In this document: positions 1 through 6,828 of the stretch, piece after piece
Layout: each line of letters begins with the position of its first letter
Numbering within the stretch: position 1 is the stretch's first letter
The notes under the pieces: generated by a model
The model's database searches: none
What the model was told of the DNA's origin: nothing
What the model saw: the letters and a program-made list of their open reading frames with translations, nothing else
Source of the DNA: CAYNFH01 sp964396385
GTDB lineage: Bacteria > Armatimonadota > Chthonomonadetes > Chthonomonadales > CAJBBX01
Assembly: GCA_964396385.1 (NCBI GenBank)
Contig: CAYNFH010000215.1
Span: 1 to 10,627, forward strand
Length of the DNA: 10,627 nucleotides
Reading direction: 5' to 3'
Position numbers and translations under genes: made by a program

Positions 1-429
1 ATCGCCATTGCCAGGGTGACCGGGCTGGTCCAGGGCCCGTCGCGGGATGCCGGCGGCGGCTCCGGGGTGGTCGTGGACGACGGTGTACCGGTCCAGGTGG
101 AGCTGTCCGGCAGGAAGCCGCCGGGAGTGGAAGCCGCCGAGTCTCCGCTGGACGCGCCCGCCTCGGGAAGCACGGCCCAGGTCACGGGCGTCTTGACGGC
201 CACCCGCCACCCGGACGGCTCGACGCTCATCGTGCTTCGGCCTCGCAACCAGGCGGACATCGTCGTGCTCCGGCCGCCCGCCAACCGCGTGGGCCGGATG
301 GTCTGGAAGTGGCTCATCCTGCCGTTCCTACTCCTGGCACTCGCCGGGGCGTGGATGGGAGGAAGGCGGCAGTACAGAGGGGGAGAAGGGGAGAAGGGGA
401 GAAGGGGAAACTCCGGATTCCGGGCCTGA
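1..429 (+). CDS. 3' end of an unrecognised membrane-anchored protein (partial)
   Basis: The frame is open from the left edge, so the true start lies outside the window. A GTG at position 16 has no ribosome binding site and is probably internal. The 142 visible residues hold two similar beta-rich stretches (around VQVELSG, and AQVTGVL through IVVLRPP), with one hydrophobic segment (WLILPFLLLALAGAWMGG, about residues 101-121) near the C-terminus. After it comes a Gly/Arg/Glu-rich basic tail encoded by an octamer tandem repeat. The stop codon sits inside a second octamer array. The duplicated beta stretches could be small OB-like folds, but I cannot assign a family. The topology suggests a soluble N-terminal region outside the membrane with a C-terminal anchor and a short basic cytoplasmic tail. 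The next gene follows after 71 nt on the same strand. Confidence 0.6.
   Translation: MAIARVTGLVQGPSRDAGGGSGVVVDDGVPVQVELSGRKPPGVEAAESPLDAPASGSTAQVTGVLTATRHPDGSTLIVLRPRNQADIVVLRPPANRVGRMVWKWLILPFLLLALAGAWMGGRRQYRGGEGEKGRRGNSGFRA
380..408. repeat. Octamer tandem repeat GGGGAGAA (about 3.6 copies)
   Basis: Three perfect copies of GGGGAGAA at 380-403 are followed by GGGGA. The array lies inside the last codons of the upstream coding region and produces its EGEKGRRG tail. Eight is not a multiple of three, so a change in copy number would alter the C-terminal residues and move the stop. Confidence 0.9.
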
Positions 430-450
430 ACACCTGAACACCCGAACACC
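426..450. repeat. Octamer tandem repeat CTGAACAC (3 copies)
   Basis: CTGAACAC occurs at 426-433 and 434-441, and CCGAACAC at 442-449. The first copy contains the TGA stop of the upstream gene at 427-429. The unit is the exact reverse complement of GTGTTCAG, a unit of the array at 1946-1977. Confidence 0.9.
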
Positions 451-464
451 CTCGCGGTTCCGGT

Positions 465-497
465 CCATCAACCATCAACCATCAACCATCAACCATC
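465..497. repeat. Heptamer tandem repeat CCATCAA (4.7 copies)
   Basis: There are four perfect CCATCAA units at 465-492 followed by CCATC. The array ends three bases before the ATG of the NamZ-like gene and occupies the place where a Shine-Dalgarno sequence would be. The same heptamer recurs at 1987-2003. Confidence 0.95.
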
Positions 498-500
498 TCC

Positions 501-1631
501 ATGGCCACCCTCACCGGGATCGACGTGCTCATCCGCGACGGCTTCAAACCCATCGCCGGGCAGCGCGTCGGCCTCATCACCAACCATACGGGCCTCACCC
601 TCGAAGGGCGTTCGACCATCGACGTGCTCCACGAAGCGCCGCAGGTAACCCTCGCCGCGCTCTTCGGCCCGGAGCACGGCATCCGCGGAAACTTCGATGA
701 GCGGATCAAGGATGCCACGGACGCAGCCACCGGCCTGCCGGTCTACAGCCTCTACGGCGAGTCCTTCGCCCCCACGCCGGAGCAGGTGCGCGGTCTGGAC
801 GCGCTGGTGTTCGACATCCAGGACGTGGGCGCGCGCTTCTACACCTACAGCAGCACGCTCGGCTACGCGGCGGAGGCCGCCGCCCGGAACAAGCTCCACA
901 TGGTCGTGCTGGACCGGCCCAACCCCATCAATGGAGTGGACGTTGAGGGGCCGGTGGCGGACAAAGAGCACCTCAGCTTCATCGCCTGGCACCCGGTCCC
1001 GGTCCGGCACGGCATGACTCTGGGGGAGCTGGCGCGGCTCTACAACGTGGAGCGGAAGATCGGGGCCGGGCTCATCGTCGTGCCCTGCGAGGGCTGGCGG
1101 CGGGCGGAGTGGTACGACGCCACCGGCCTCACCTGGACCAACCCGTCGCCCAACATGCGCAGCCTCACGGAGGCCACCCTCTACCCGGGCGTCTGCCTGC
1201 TGGAGCGCACCAACGTCTCCCTGGGTCGCGGTACCGGCACCCCGTTCGAGGTCGTCGGCGCGCCCTGGATGGACGGCCGGAAGCTCGCGGAGCGCCTCAA
1301 CGGGAAGGGGCTGCCGGGAGTGCGATTCATCCCGATAAGGTTCATGCCCAACGCGAGCGTGCACAAAGGGCAGGCCTGCGGGGGGGTGAATATCCTCATC
1401 ACCTGCCGGGACCGCTTCGCCTGTCTGCGTACCGGATTCGAGCTGGCCGCGGCCATCCGCGACCTCTTTCCGGCGGACTGGAACATAGACGCGTTCAACG
1501 GTCTTCTGGTAAACGAAGCGGTGTTCCGGGCCTTCAAGGCAGGCGCTTCGGTGGAGGAATTGGAGCGCCTCTGGACCCCTGAGCTGGCCTCTTTTAGGCG
1601 GATCAGGCGAAAATACTTGCTATACGCGTAA
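501..1631 (+). CDS. namZ: DUF1343 / NamZ-type exo-beta-N-acetylmuramidase (GH171-like)
   Basis: The product has 376 residues, close to the mature length of the DUF1343 (PF07075) family. Its characterised members release MurNAc from the non-reducing ends of peptidoglycan glycan chains. Family signatures are clear: TGIDVLIRDGF at the N-terminus, LITNHTG (25-31), FGPEHGIRG (55-63, with Glu58 a likely catalytic-site residue), FDIQDVGARFYTY (104-116), DRPNPI (138-143), PSPNMR (215-220) and TNVSLGRGTGTPFE (237-250). The ATG at 501 fits the usual start of the mature domain. No signal peptide can be encoded upstream, because an in-frame TGA lies at 435-437 and the gap is tandem repeat. That contrasts with secreted NamZ proteins and suggests a cytoplasmic recycling role, or export by another route. 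No Shine-Dalgarno sequence is visible. The family call is secure; the exact substrate is inferred. Confidence 0.9.
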   Translation: MATLTGIDVLIRDGFKPIAGQRVGLITNHTGLTLEGRSTIDVLHEAPQVTLAALFGPEHGIRGNFDERIKDATDAATGLPVYSLYGESFAPTPEQVRGLDALVFDIQDVGARFYTYSSTLGYAAEAAARNKLHMVVLDRPNPINGVDVEGPVADKEHLSFIAWHPVPVRHGMTLGELARLYNVERKIGAGLIVVPCEGWRRAEWYDATGLTWTNPSPNMRSLTEATLYPGVCLLERTNVSLGRGTGTPFEVVGAPWMDGRKLAERLNGKGLPGVRFIPIRFMPNASVHKGQACGGVNILITCRDRFACLRTGFELAAAIRDLFPADWNIDAFNGLLVNEAVFRAFKAGASVEELERLWTPELASFRRIRRKYLLYA

Positions 1632-1647
1632 AATGTCTGTGCGAACG

Positions 1648-1710
1648 GCAGGAATTACCTGCAGCCACGGAGGATTTGGTACCGTGGCCACGAATGAGCG
1701 CCTGACGCTC
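1648..1710 (+). other. Structured 5' leader of the DUF5679 gene (three small hairpins)
   Basis: Three short inverted repeats follow one another in the 105-nt gap before the zinc-ribbon gene. They are GCAGG/CCTGC (1648-1652 with 1658-1662), CCACGG/CCGTGG (1665-1670 with 1682-1687, with a GGAGG overlapping the stem and loop) and GAGCG/CGCTC (1696-1700 with 1706-1710). None has a T-tract, so they read better as leader structure than as a terminator of the preceding gene. The function is unknown. Confidence 0.4.
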
Positions 1711-1736
1711 CTGGCACAGAAAGGGGTGACAGAGAC

Positions 1737-1874
1737 ATGGAAGCGTATTGCGTTAAGTGCAAGGCGAAGAAACCCATGAAGGACGCCAAGGCCATCACCA
1801 TGAAGAATGGCAAGCCCGCCACGGAGGGGACCTGCTCCACCTGTGGGACCAAGATGTTCAAGATCGGCAAGTAG
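1737..1874 (+). CDS. DUF5679 zinc-ribbon mini-protein (45 aa)
   Basis: The product is a 45-residue protein with two CxxC pairs (Cys5/Cys8 and Cys33/Cys36) that would bind one zinc ion. The opening YCVKCKAK, the central ITMKNGKPATEGTC and the closing CGTKMFKIGK match the DUF5679 (PF18930) pattern as I know it. The family is small, common in several high-GC phyla, and has no established biochemical role. The basic character (many Lys) would allow nucleic-acid or ribosome contact, but this is a guess. The ATG has a purine-rich AAGGGG about 10 nt upstream (1721-1726). The gene stands alone between a structured leader and a strong GC hairpin, so it is probably transcribed as its own short unit or as a short downstream cistron of the namZ-like gene. 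Confidence 0.88.
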   Translation: MEAYCVKCKAKKPMKDAKAITMKNGKPATEGTCSTCGTKMFKIGK

Positions 1875-1898
1875 CGTCGGTCGGATGGATTGCTAGTG

Positions 1899-1930
1899 CA
1901 GGCCGCCCGGCAGGAGTACCGGGCGGCCTG
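1899..1930 (+). terminator. Strong GC hairpin after the DUF5679 gene
   Basis: A perfect 12-bp inverted repeat, CAGGCCGCCCGG (1899-1910) and CCGGGCGGCCTG (1919-1930), encloses an 8-nt loop 25 nt after the stop codon. There is no run of T after it, so it may be a hairpin-only terminator or an mRNA 3' stabiliser. Confidence 0.65.
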
Positions 1931-1945
1931 TAGCATCTGTGGCGG

Positions 1946-1977
1946 GCGTTCAGGTGTTCAGGCGCTCAGGCGTTCAG
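1946..1977. repeat. Octamer tandem repeat G(C/T)G(T/C)TCAG (4 copies)
   Basis: The units are GCGTTCAG, GTGTTCAG, GCGCTCAG and GCGTTCAG. The second is the exact reverse complement of the CTGAACAC unit at 426-441. As at that earlier site, a CCATCAA heptamer array follows within about 10-15 nt. Confidence 0.9.
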
Positions 1978-1982
1978 GGTCT

Positions 1983-2003
1983 CGGTCCATCAACCATCAA
2001 CCA
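1983..2003. repeat. Heptamer repeat CCATCAA (2.4 copies), second copy of the block at 461-480
   Basis: CGGTCCATCAACCATCAACC at 1983-2002 is identical to 461-480. The array lies just upstream of the ribosome binding site of the isomerase gene. Confidence 0.9.
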
Positions 2004-2020
2004 AGACACGGAGACTTAAC

Positions 2021-2784
2021 GTGGCAGAACCAACCGCATCTATCCAGCTCATCGTGTTCGGGCAGCGGAACAGGGACGATTTCCCCGGAGTGCTCCGGGA
2101 CGTCAAGACCGCGGGATTCCCCGCCTTCGAATCGGGCAACATGTTCGCCTCCCTCGGCCAGGCCGAGACGCGCCGCCTGCTCGACGAAACCGGCCTCCGC
2201 GTGTCGGGCGCCCACTTCGGCTACGGCGACTGGGCGGACTCGGAGAAGGTCAGCAGCCACATCGCCTTCTGTAAGGCCATGGGGATCAAGCACATGATGT
2301 GCTCCGGCGTCTCCGACAGCAAGAGCGCCGAGGGGTACCGGACCTCCTGCAAGCTGTTCAATCAGGTGGGGGCGCGCCTGCGGGACGAGGGACTCGTCTT
2401 CAACTACCACAACCACGCCTGGGAGTTCGAAGATCTGGGCGGCGTGAACGGCATGCAGATCATCTCCCAGGAGACGGATCCCGCCCTCGTCAAGTTCAAC
2501 ATCGACGTCTACTGGGTGACCTTCGGCGGCGAGGATCCCGTCGCCTTCATCCAGCAGCACCGGGACCGCGCGGGCTACTTCCACTTCAAGGACGGGGAGC
2601 GCAGCGAGGACGGAAAGCCCATCTTCCTGGAGCTGGGCCGCGGATTCGTGGACCTGAAGGGCTCCATGCGGGCGGCTCGCGAGGTGGGGGCGGAGTGGAT
2701 TGTGGCGGAGCAGGACCGGACGGACCTGCCCCACCTGGAATCCGTAACCATCAGCCGCAACTACATGCGGGACGAGCTCGGAGT

Positions 2785-2788
<4 letters not shown>
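2021..2788 (+). CDS. Sugar phosphate isomerase/epimerase family protein (xylose isomerase-like TIM barrel)
   Basis: The product has 255 residues and matches the AP_endonuc_2 / xylose-isomerase-like TIM-barrel superfamily (PF01261), which includes IolE, IolI and related sugar epimerases and dehydratases. The visible signatures are the strand-end motif YHNHAWEF (129-136), NIDVYWV (160-166, Asp162 as metal ligand), HFKDG (188-192, His188), LGRGFVD (205-211) and VAEQD (228-232, Glu230 as metal ligand). These are the usual divalent-metal pocket residues. No signal peptide is present, so a cytoplasmic enzyme on a sugar or polyol is expected; the substrate cannot be read from the sequence. The GTG start is preceded by GGAG at 2010-2013 with 7-nt spacing. 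The stop overlaps the stop of the convergent isocitrate dehydrogenase gene. No transporter or dehydrogenase neighbour defines a pathway. Confidence 0.88.
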
Positions 2789-3849
<1,061 letters not shown>

Positions 3850-3857
3850 GTGGGTGT

Positions 3858-3863
3858 CTCCTT
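3858..3863 (-). promoter_or_regulatory. Ribosome binding site AAGGAG of icd
   Basis: It reads AAGGAG on the minus strand, 8 nt before the GTG start, and fixes that start. It directly abuts the heptamer array at 3866-3902. Confidence 0.8.
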
Positions 3864-3865
3864 GA

Positions 3866-3902
3866 AGTAGTCAGTAGTCAGAAGTCAGTAGTCAGTAGTC
3901 AG
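3866..3902. repeat. Heptamer tandem repeat AGTAGTC (5 copies)
   Basis: The units are AGTAGTC, AGTAGTC, AGAAGTC, AGTAGTC and AGTAGTC, followed by AG. The array lies in the 5' untranslated region of icd, three bases upstream of its ribosome binding site. Confidence 0.95.
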
Positions 3903-3921
3903 GCATGACCGCTACTCTGCG

Positions 3922-3956
3922 GACTGATGACTGATGACTGAAGACTGGCCACTGGA
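3922..3956. repeat. Degenerate heptamer repeat GACTGAT (3-5 copies)
   Basis: GACTGAT, GACTGAT and GACTGAA are followed by the weaker GACTGGC and CACTGGA. It lies 20 nt from the AGTAGTC array and is partly complementary to it (GACTGA with TCAGT), so the two could be diverged, inverted relatives. Confidence 0.8.
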
Positions 3957-3986
3957 CAGCCTCCTAATTGTGGCATCATTCGCACG

Positions 3987-5486
3987 CTACTTGCTGGGAG
4001 CGTGGGAGACGGCGGACGGCCCTTCGTTCCCATACCGGTCTACGGCAGAGACGACGATGCGGTCCGCCGTGGCCGGAAGCAGCTCCGAATCGTGCGTGCC
4101 CGGCAGCACCCGCGTTACCCAGCCCGTCGCCGTGCGGGTCCGGACCACCCACAGCCACGGGCGCTTCGAGCCTCGCAGCGACCAGCGCGCCTCCTGGCCG
4201 CCCTCCGAGCTAGTCAGGCGAACGCGCGGTTTGGAGGGCGCGGCTCGGCTGAGCCAGGGGGAGGGAGGCACGAGCGCAAGCTCCCGGTACACGCCGTTCA
4301 GCAAGAGGTCGGAGATGCCGGCGGTGTCGCGCAGCAACGTCTTCATGCTGAAGTGGACGTTGCCCGTCGCCCCGGGCTGCGCGCGCGTAACCTCTATCTG
4401 GTTCGCAATCTCTTCCGGCTTCCACGCCGTCGCGCTGCCGTCTCCCACCCTGCCGGTGTAGAGGCCGGGCCAGATGTTGCGGCCCTGGCTGTTCTGCTCC
4501 ACCCACCACTTCAGCAGGACGGGATAGCTCTGGGGCGTCTGCGCGATGGGCCAGTAGAGCTGCGGGGAGAAGTAGTCCACCCAGCCCTCGTTCAGCCACT
4601 TGCGCGCGTCGGCATACAGCATGGCGTACTGATCGTAGCCCTGGATCTGGGGCGGGCTGCCGGGCCGCCAGATGCCGAAGGGGCTAACGCCGAACTTCAC
4701 CCACTTCTTCTCCGCTTTGATGGTATGGTACAGCCGCTGGATGAAGGCATTGACGTTCTCCCGACGCCAGTCCTCGCGAGAGAGCTTCCCGCCGGAGGCG
4801 ACGTAGCGGTTCCAGCTAGCGGAATCCGGAAAGTCGATGTAGTTTCCCGCCGCATCCTTCTCTTTGTAGGGATAGAAGTAGTCGTCCAGGTGGACGCCGT
4901 CCAGGTCGTACCGCCTGACCACGTCCATTACTACCGCGATGGAGTAGTCCTGCACCGCCTTCTCGCCGGGGTCCAGCCAGAGGTAGGGCCCATAACTCTT
5001 GACCAGCTCCGGGTGCGTGCGGCTTATGTGGTTGGCCGAAATGGCGGAGTGGCCGGATGGATGGTGCGCCCGATATGGATTGAACCAGGCGTGCAGCTCC
5101 AGCCCGCGCCTGTGCGCCTCCTCCACGGCAAACTCCAGCGGGTCGTAGAGGGGCCTGGGCGCGCGGCCCATGGTTCCGGTGAGGAACTCCGACCACGGCT
5201 CCAGCTTGGAGGGGTAGAGCGCGTCGCACATGGGCCGGACCTGGAGCACGATGCCGTTCAGGTGAAGCTGCACCGCCTTATCGAGGATGGCCAGGAGCTC
5301 CGATTTCTGCTGCGCGGTGGAGAGCCCGGGCCGGGAGGGCCAGTCGATGTTGGCGACGGTCGCCACCCACGCGCCGCGGAACTCGCGCATCACCGCGGGC
5401 GGCGTCTCCGGCACGCGATGCGGCTTCTTAGCCGGCGCGACCGCCACCAGTCCGGCAGCGCACATCAAGGCAGGGGTGAAGAACAT
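3987..5486 (-). CDS. GHL10 / DigH-like family glycosidase (peptidoglycan glycan hydrolase type)
   Basis: The product has 499 residues. The TIM-barrel domain, about residues 33-410, carries GHL10 (PF02638; DigH/YngK family) hallmarks: FRGAWVATVANIDWPS (36-51), LQVRPMCDALYPS (81-93), LHAWFNPYR (131-139), DGVHLDDYFYPY (196-207, with acidic candidates Asp201/Asp202), KFGVSPFGIWRP (264-275) and YFSPQLYWP (305-313). The E. coli relative DigH cuts glycan strands stripped of peptides. Residues about 415-499 look like a beta-sandwich, fibronectin-III-like C-terminal domain. The N-terminus MFFTPALMCAAGLVAVAPAK is hydrophobic but lacks the usual Lys/Arg before it. It could be a short signal peptide, or a poor lipoprotein signal at Cys9. 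The ATG has a GAGG 6 nt upstream (5493-5496). The gene lies between a repeat-filled gap and icd. The family call is firm; the exact polysaccharide substrate is inferred. Confidence 0.87.
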   Translation of the reverse strand: MFFTPALMCAAGLVAVAPAKKPHRVPETPPAVMREFRGAWVATVANIDWPSRPGLSTAQQKSELLAILDKAVQLHLNGIVLQVRPMCDALYPSKLEPWSEFLTGTMGRAPRPLYDPLEFAVEEAHRRGLELHAWFNPYRAHHPSGHSAISANHISRTHPELVKSYGPYLWLDPGEKAVQDYSIAVVMDVVRRYDLDGVHLDDYFYPYKEKDAAGNYIDFPDSASWNRYVASGGKLSREDWRRENVNAFIQRLYHTIKAEKKWVKFGVSPFGIWRPGSPPQIQGYDQYAMLYADARKWLNEGWVDYFSPQLYWPIAQTPQSYPVLLKWWVEQNSQGRNIWPGLYTGRVGDGSATAWKPEEIANQIEVTRAQPGATGNVHFSMKTLLRDTAGISDLLLNGVYRELALVPPSPWLSRAAPSKPRVRLTSSEGGQEARWSLRGSKRPWLWVVRTRTATGWVTRVLPGTHDSELLPATADRIVVSAVDRYGNEGPSAVSHAPSK

Positions 5487-5553
5487 TCAATACCTCGGAA
5501 AGTTATGGATAGAAGACAAGTGGCACACCGCCGGGAGTGTGTCGCATTTCCTA

Positions 5554-5579
5554 TTTGGAGTGCGGTGGCTTGCCACCGC
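5554..5579. repeat. Palindromic repeat element, copy 1 (TTTGGAGTGCGG + hairpin)
   Basis: TTTGGAGTGCGG (5554-5565) leads into a perfect 8-bp hairpin, GCGGTGGC (5562-5569), TT, GCCACCGC (5572-5579). A second copy of the leader begins at 5694. The form is REP-like: a fixed head plus a GC hairpin with compensating changes between copies. Confidence 0.7.
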
Positions 5580-5620
5580 TTTCTCGCAACCGCTTTGACG
5601 AACGAAGCTATCAGGCTGTA

Positions 5621-5690
5621 GGGGGCCGGGTGGCCTTCCTCTTACCGGGCCGAGTGCCCGGAGGCCCGGCGGCCACCCCGTCCCGGCCCG
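5621..5690. other. Nested inverted-repeat block
   Basis: GGGCCGGG (5623-5630) is complementary to CCCGGCCC (5682-5689), and GGGTGGCC (5628-5635) to GGCCACCC (5671-5678). Inside lies a perfect stem, CCGGGC (5645-5650) with GCCCGG (5656-5661), around a 5-nt loop. The 70 nt would fold as a strong branched hairpin. It encodes no plausible protein. Confidence 0.6.
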
Positions 5691-5693
5691 CGT

Positions 5694-5724
5694 TTTGGAG
5701 TGCGGCGGCTCGTTCGCAGCCGCG
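5694..5724. repeat. Palindromic repeat element, copy 2
   Basis: TTTGGAGTGCGG (5694-5705) matches copy 1 exactly. The hairpin that follows (GCGGCT with AGCCGC, extended by TGCG with CGCA across a bulge) differs in sequence but keeps pairing. It ends about 10 nt beyond the stop of the minus-strand glycoside hydrolase, so it may also act as a 3' end structure for that mRNA. Confidence 0.65.
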
Positions 5725-5733
5725 CGCAAGTGG

Positions 5734-6828
5734 TCACCGCATCTTCGCGGTGCGGAACGCGTCCCATGCCGGCTTGGGCGTATCGTCGCGGAGACGCAGA
5801 CCGTAATAGAGATCCGCAGCCGGCTCGTCGTGGAGCTTGAAGTAGAAGACCGGTCCAAACCGCGGCATGGAGGCGAGGACCGAAAGGACCGTCCGGATGC
5901 ACGCCGCCTGCTGGTCCGGCGACATCCCTTTGGGCGCGGTGGGATAGCCCCACTCCGTAAGCCACACCTGGGCGTGCGATTCGCGGCCCAGCAGCTCCTC
6001 CAGCGCCTTCACGAACGCGGCGGGATACGGGGCGAAATACTCCGGCGTCAGCTTGCCGCTCTGGCCGACGTAGAGGTGCAGCCCCCAGTGGTCGGCGGGC
6101 CAGCTTCCGTATCGGCGACGGATCTCCTGCCAGCCGGCCAGCTCCCGTCCCGCCCGGAACGTGTCGCGCAGGTAGGGCGCCGCGACGTCCGAATCGGGCC
6201 GGCCGGTGAAGTCCGCCCCCAGCAGCCCTCCGGAGACGATTCTCTCCCGGCCCGGCTGCGCTCGCGCCGCCTCATAGGCGCGGCGGAGCAGCCAGGCGAA
6301 GTTGGAGGGGTAGATGTAGAACCCGCCCGGCGTACGGTTCGCCTTGCTGGGCGCGCCCTTGGTCCAGTTGTTGGGCTCATTCCAGATCTCCCAGTACCGC
6401 ACCTCCGGAAAGCGGGCCAGCAGCGGTCGAAACGCCTTCTCCGCCCATTCGCGCAGATACCCGTTGTCCCCGTTTCCGCCGTCCACCTCGTGGTTATTCG
6501 CCACCCAGTCCGCCTGGGAGCCGGGCCAGGATTCGTAGGTCACCAGCCCCAGGATCTGAAGCTTCTCCACGCGCAAGTTGCGCGCGGCTTTCGCATACGC
6601 ATCCATCAGCGCTGCATCCCACGCGCGATGCCGGCCGTTCAGCCGGAAATGCAGCCGCACCCACTTTGCCCCACACTCCCGCATCTCCCGGGCGACCCGT
6701 GGAGTCAGCAGGACGCGGTCCTGGTCGTCCACCGCCCAGCCGTCCTGGATGGCCTTCTCCGCCGCGTGAGCAGGAGATAGCCATAGGAGCAGGCGCGCGG
6801 CCAGGAGCAGCGGAAGGAGGACCCGCAT
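5734..6828 (-). CDS. Secreted clan GH-A glycoside hydrolase (GH5/GH39-like fold)
   Basis: The product has 364 residues. It begins with a classical signal peptide: MR, a leucine-rich core (LLPLLLAARLLLWL) and an AHA-A cleavage site near residue 22. The mature part is a (beta/alpha)8 glycosidase. WEIWNEPN (146-153) ends strand 4 with Glu151 as the general acid/base, HLY (251-253) follows, and VWLTEWGYP (288-296) carries Glu292 as the nucleophile, about 140 residues later. This is the retaining clan-A arrangement. The family within the clan (GH39, GH5, GH53 or an unclassified relative) cannot be decided by eye. It is exported and probably acts on plant or microbial polysaccharide. Its ATG overlaps the stop of the preceding gene by one base (TGATG), and only a weak GGGA precedes it, so translation is probably coupled. 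Confidence 0.85.
   Translation of the reverse strand: MRVLLPLLLAARLLLWLSPAHAAEKAIQDGWAVDDQDRVLLTPRVAREMRECGAKWVRLHFRLNGRHRAWDAALMDAYAKAARNLRVEKLQILGLVTYESWPGSQADWVANNHEVDGGNGDNGYLREWAEKAFRPLLARFPEVRYWEIWNEPNNWTKGAPSKANRTPGGFYIYPSNFAWLLRRAYEAARAQPGRERIVSGGLLGADFTGRPDSDVAAPYLRDTFRAGRELAGWQEIRRRYGSWPADHWGLHLYVGQSGKLTPEYFAPYPAAFVKALEELLGRESHAQVWLTEWGYPTAPKGMSPDQQAACIRTVLSVLASMPRFGPVFYFKLHDEPAADLYYGLRLRDDTPKPAWDAFRTAKMR

Noticed and set aside
1629..1634. TAAAAT as a -10 promoter for the DUF5679 gene
   Set aside because: It overlaps the stop codon of the namZ-like gene and has no -35 partner at a suitable distance, so it is too weak to call.
3866..3956. CRISPR array
   Set aside because: The repeats are 7 nt and contiguous, with no spacers of regular length, and there are no cas genes in the window.
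4002..5621. A 539-codon open frame on the + strand opposite the GHL10 gene
   Set aside because: It is Arg/Gly/His/Val-rich with no recognisable motif, and it mirrors the third-position GC bias of the real minus-strand gene, whose motifs are unmistakable. The same applies to long shadow frames at 489-1364 (-), 1997-2734 (-), 2299-3870 (+) and 5695-6780 (+).
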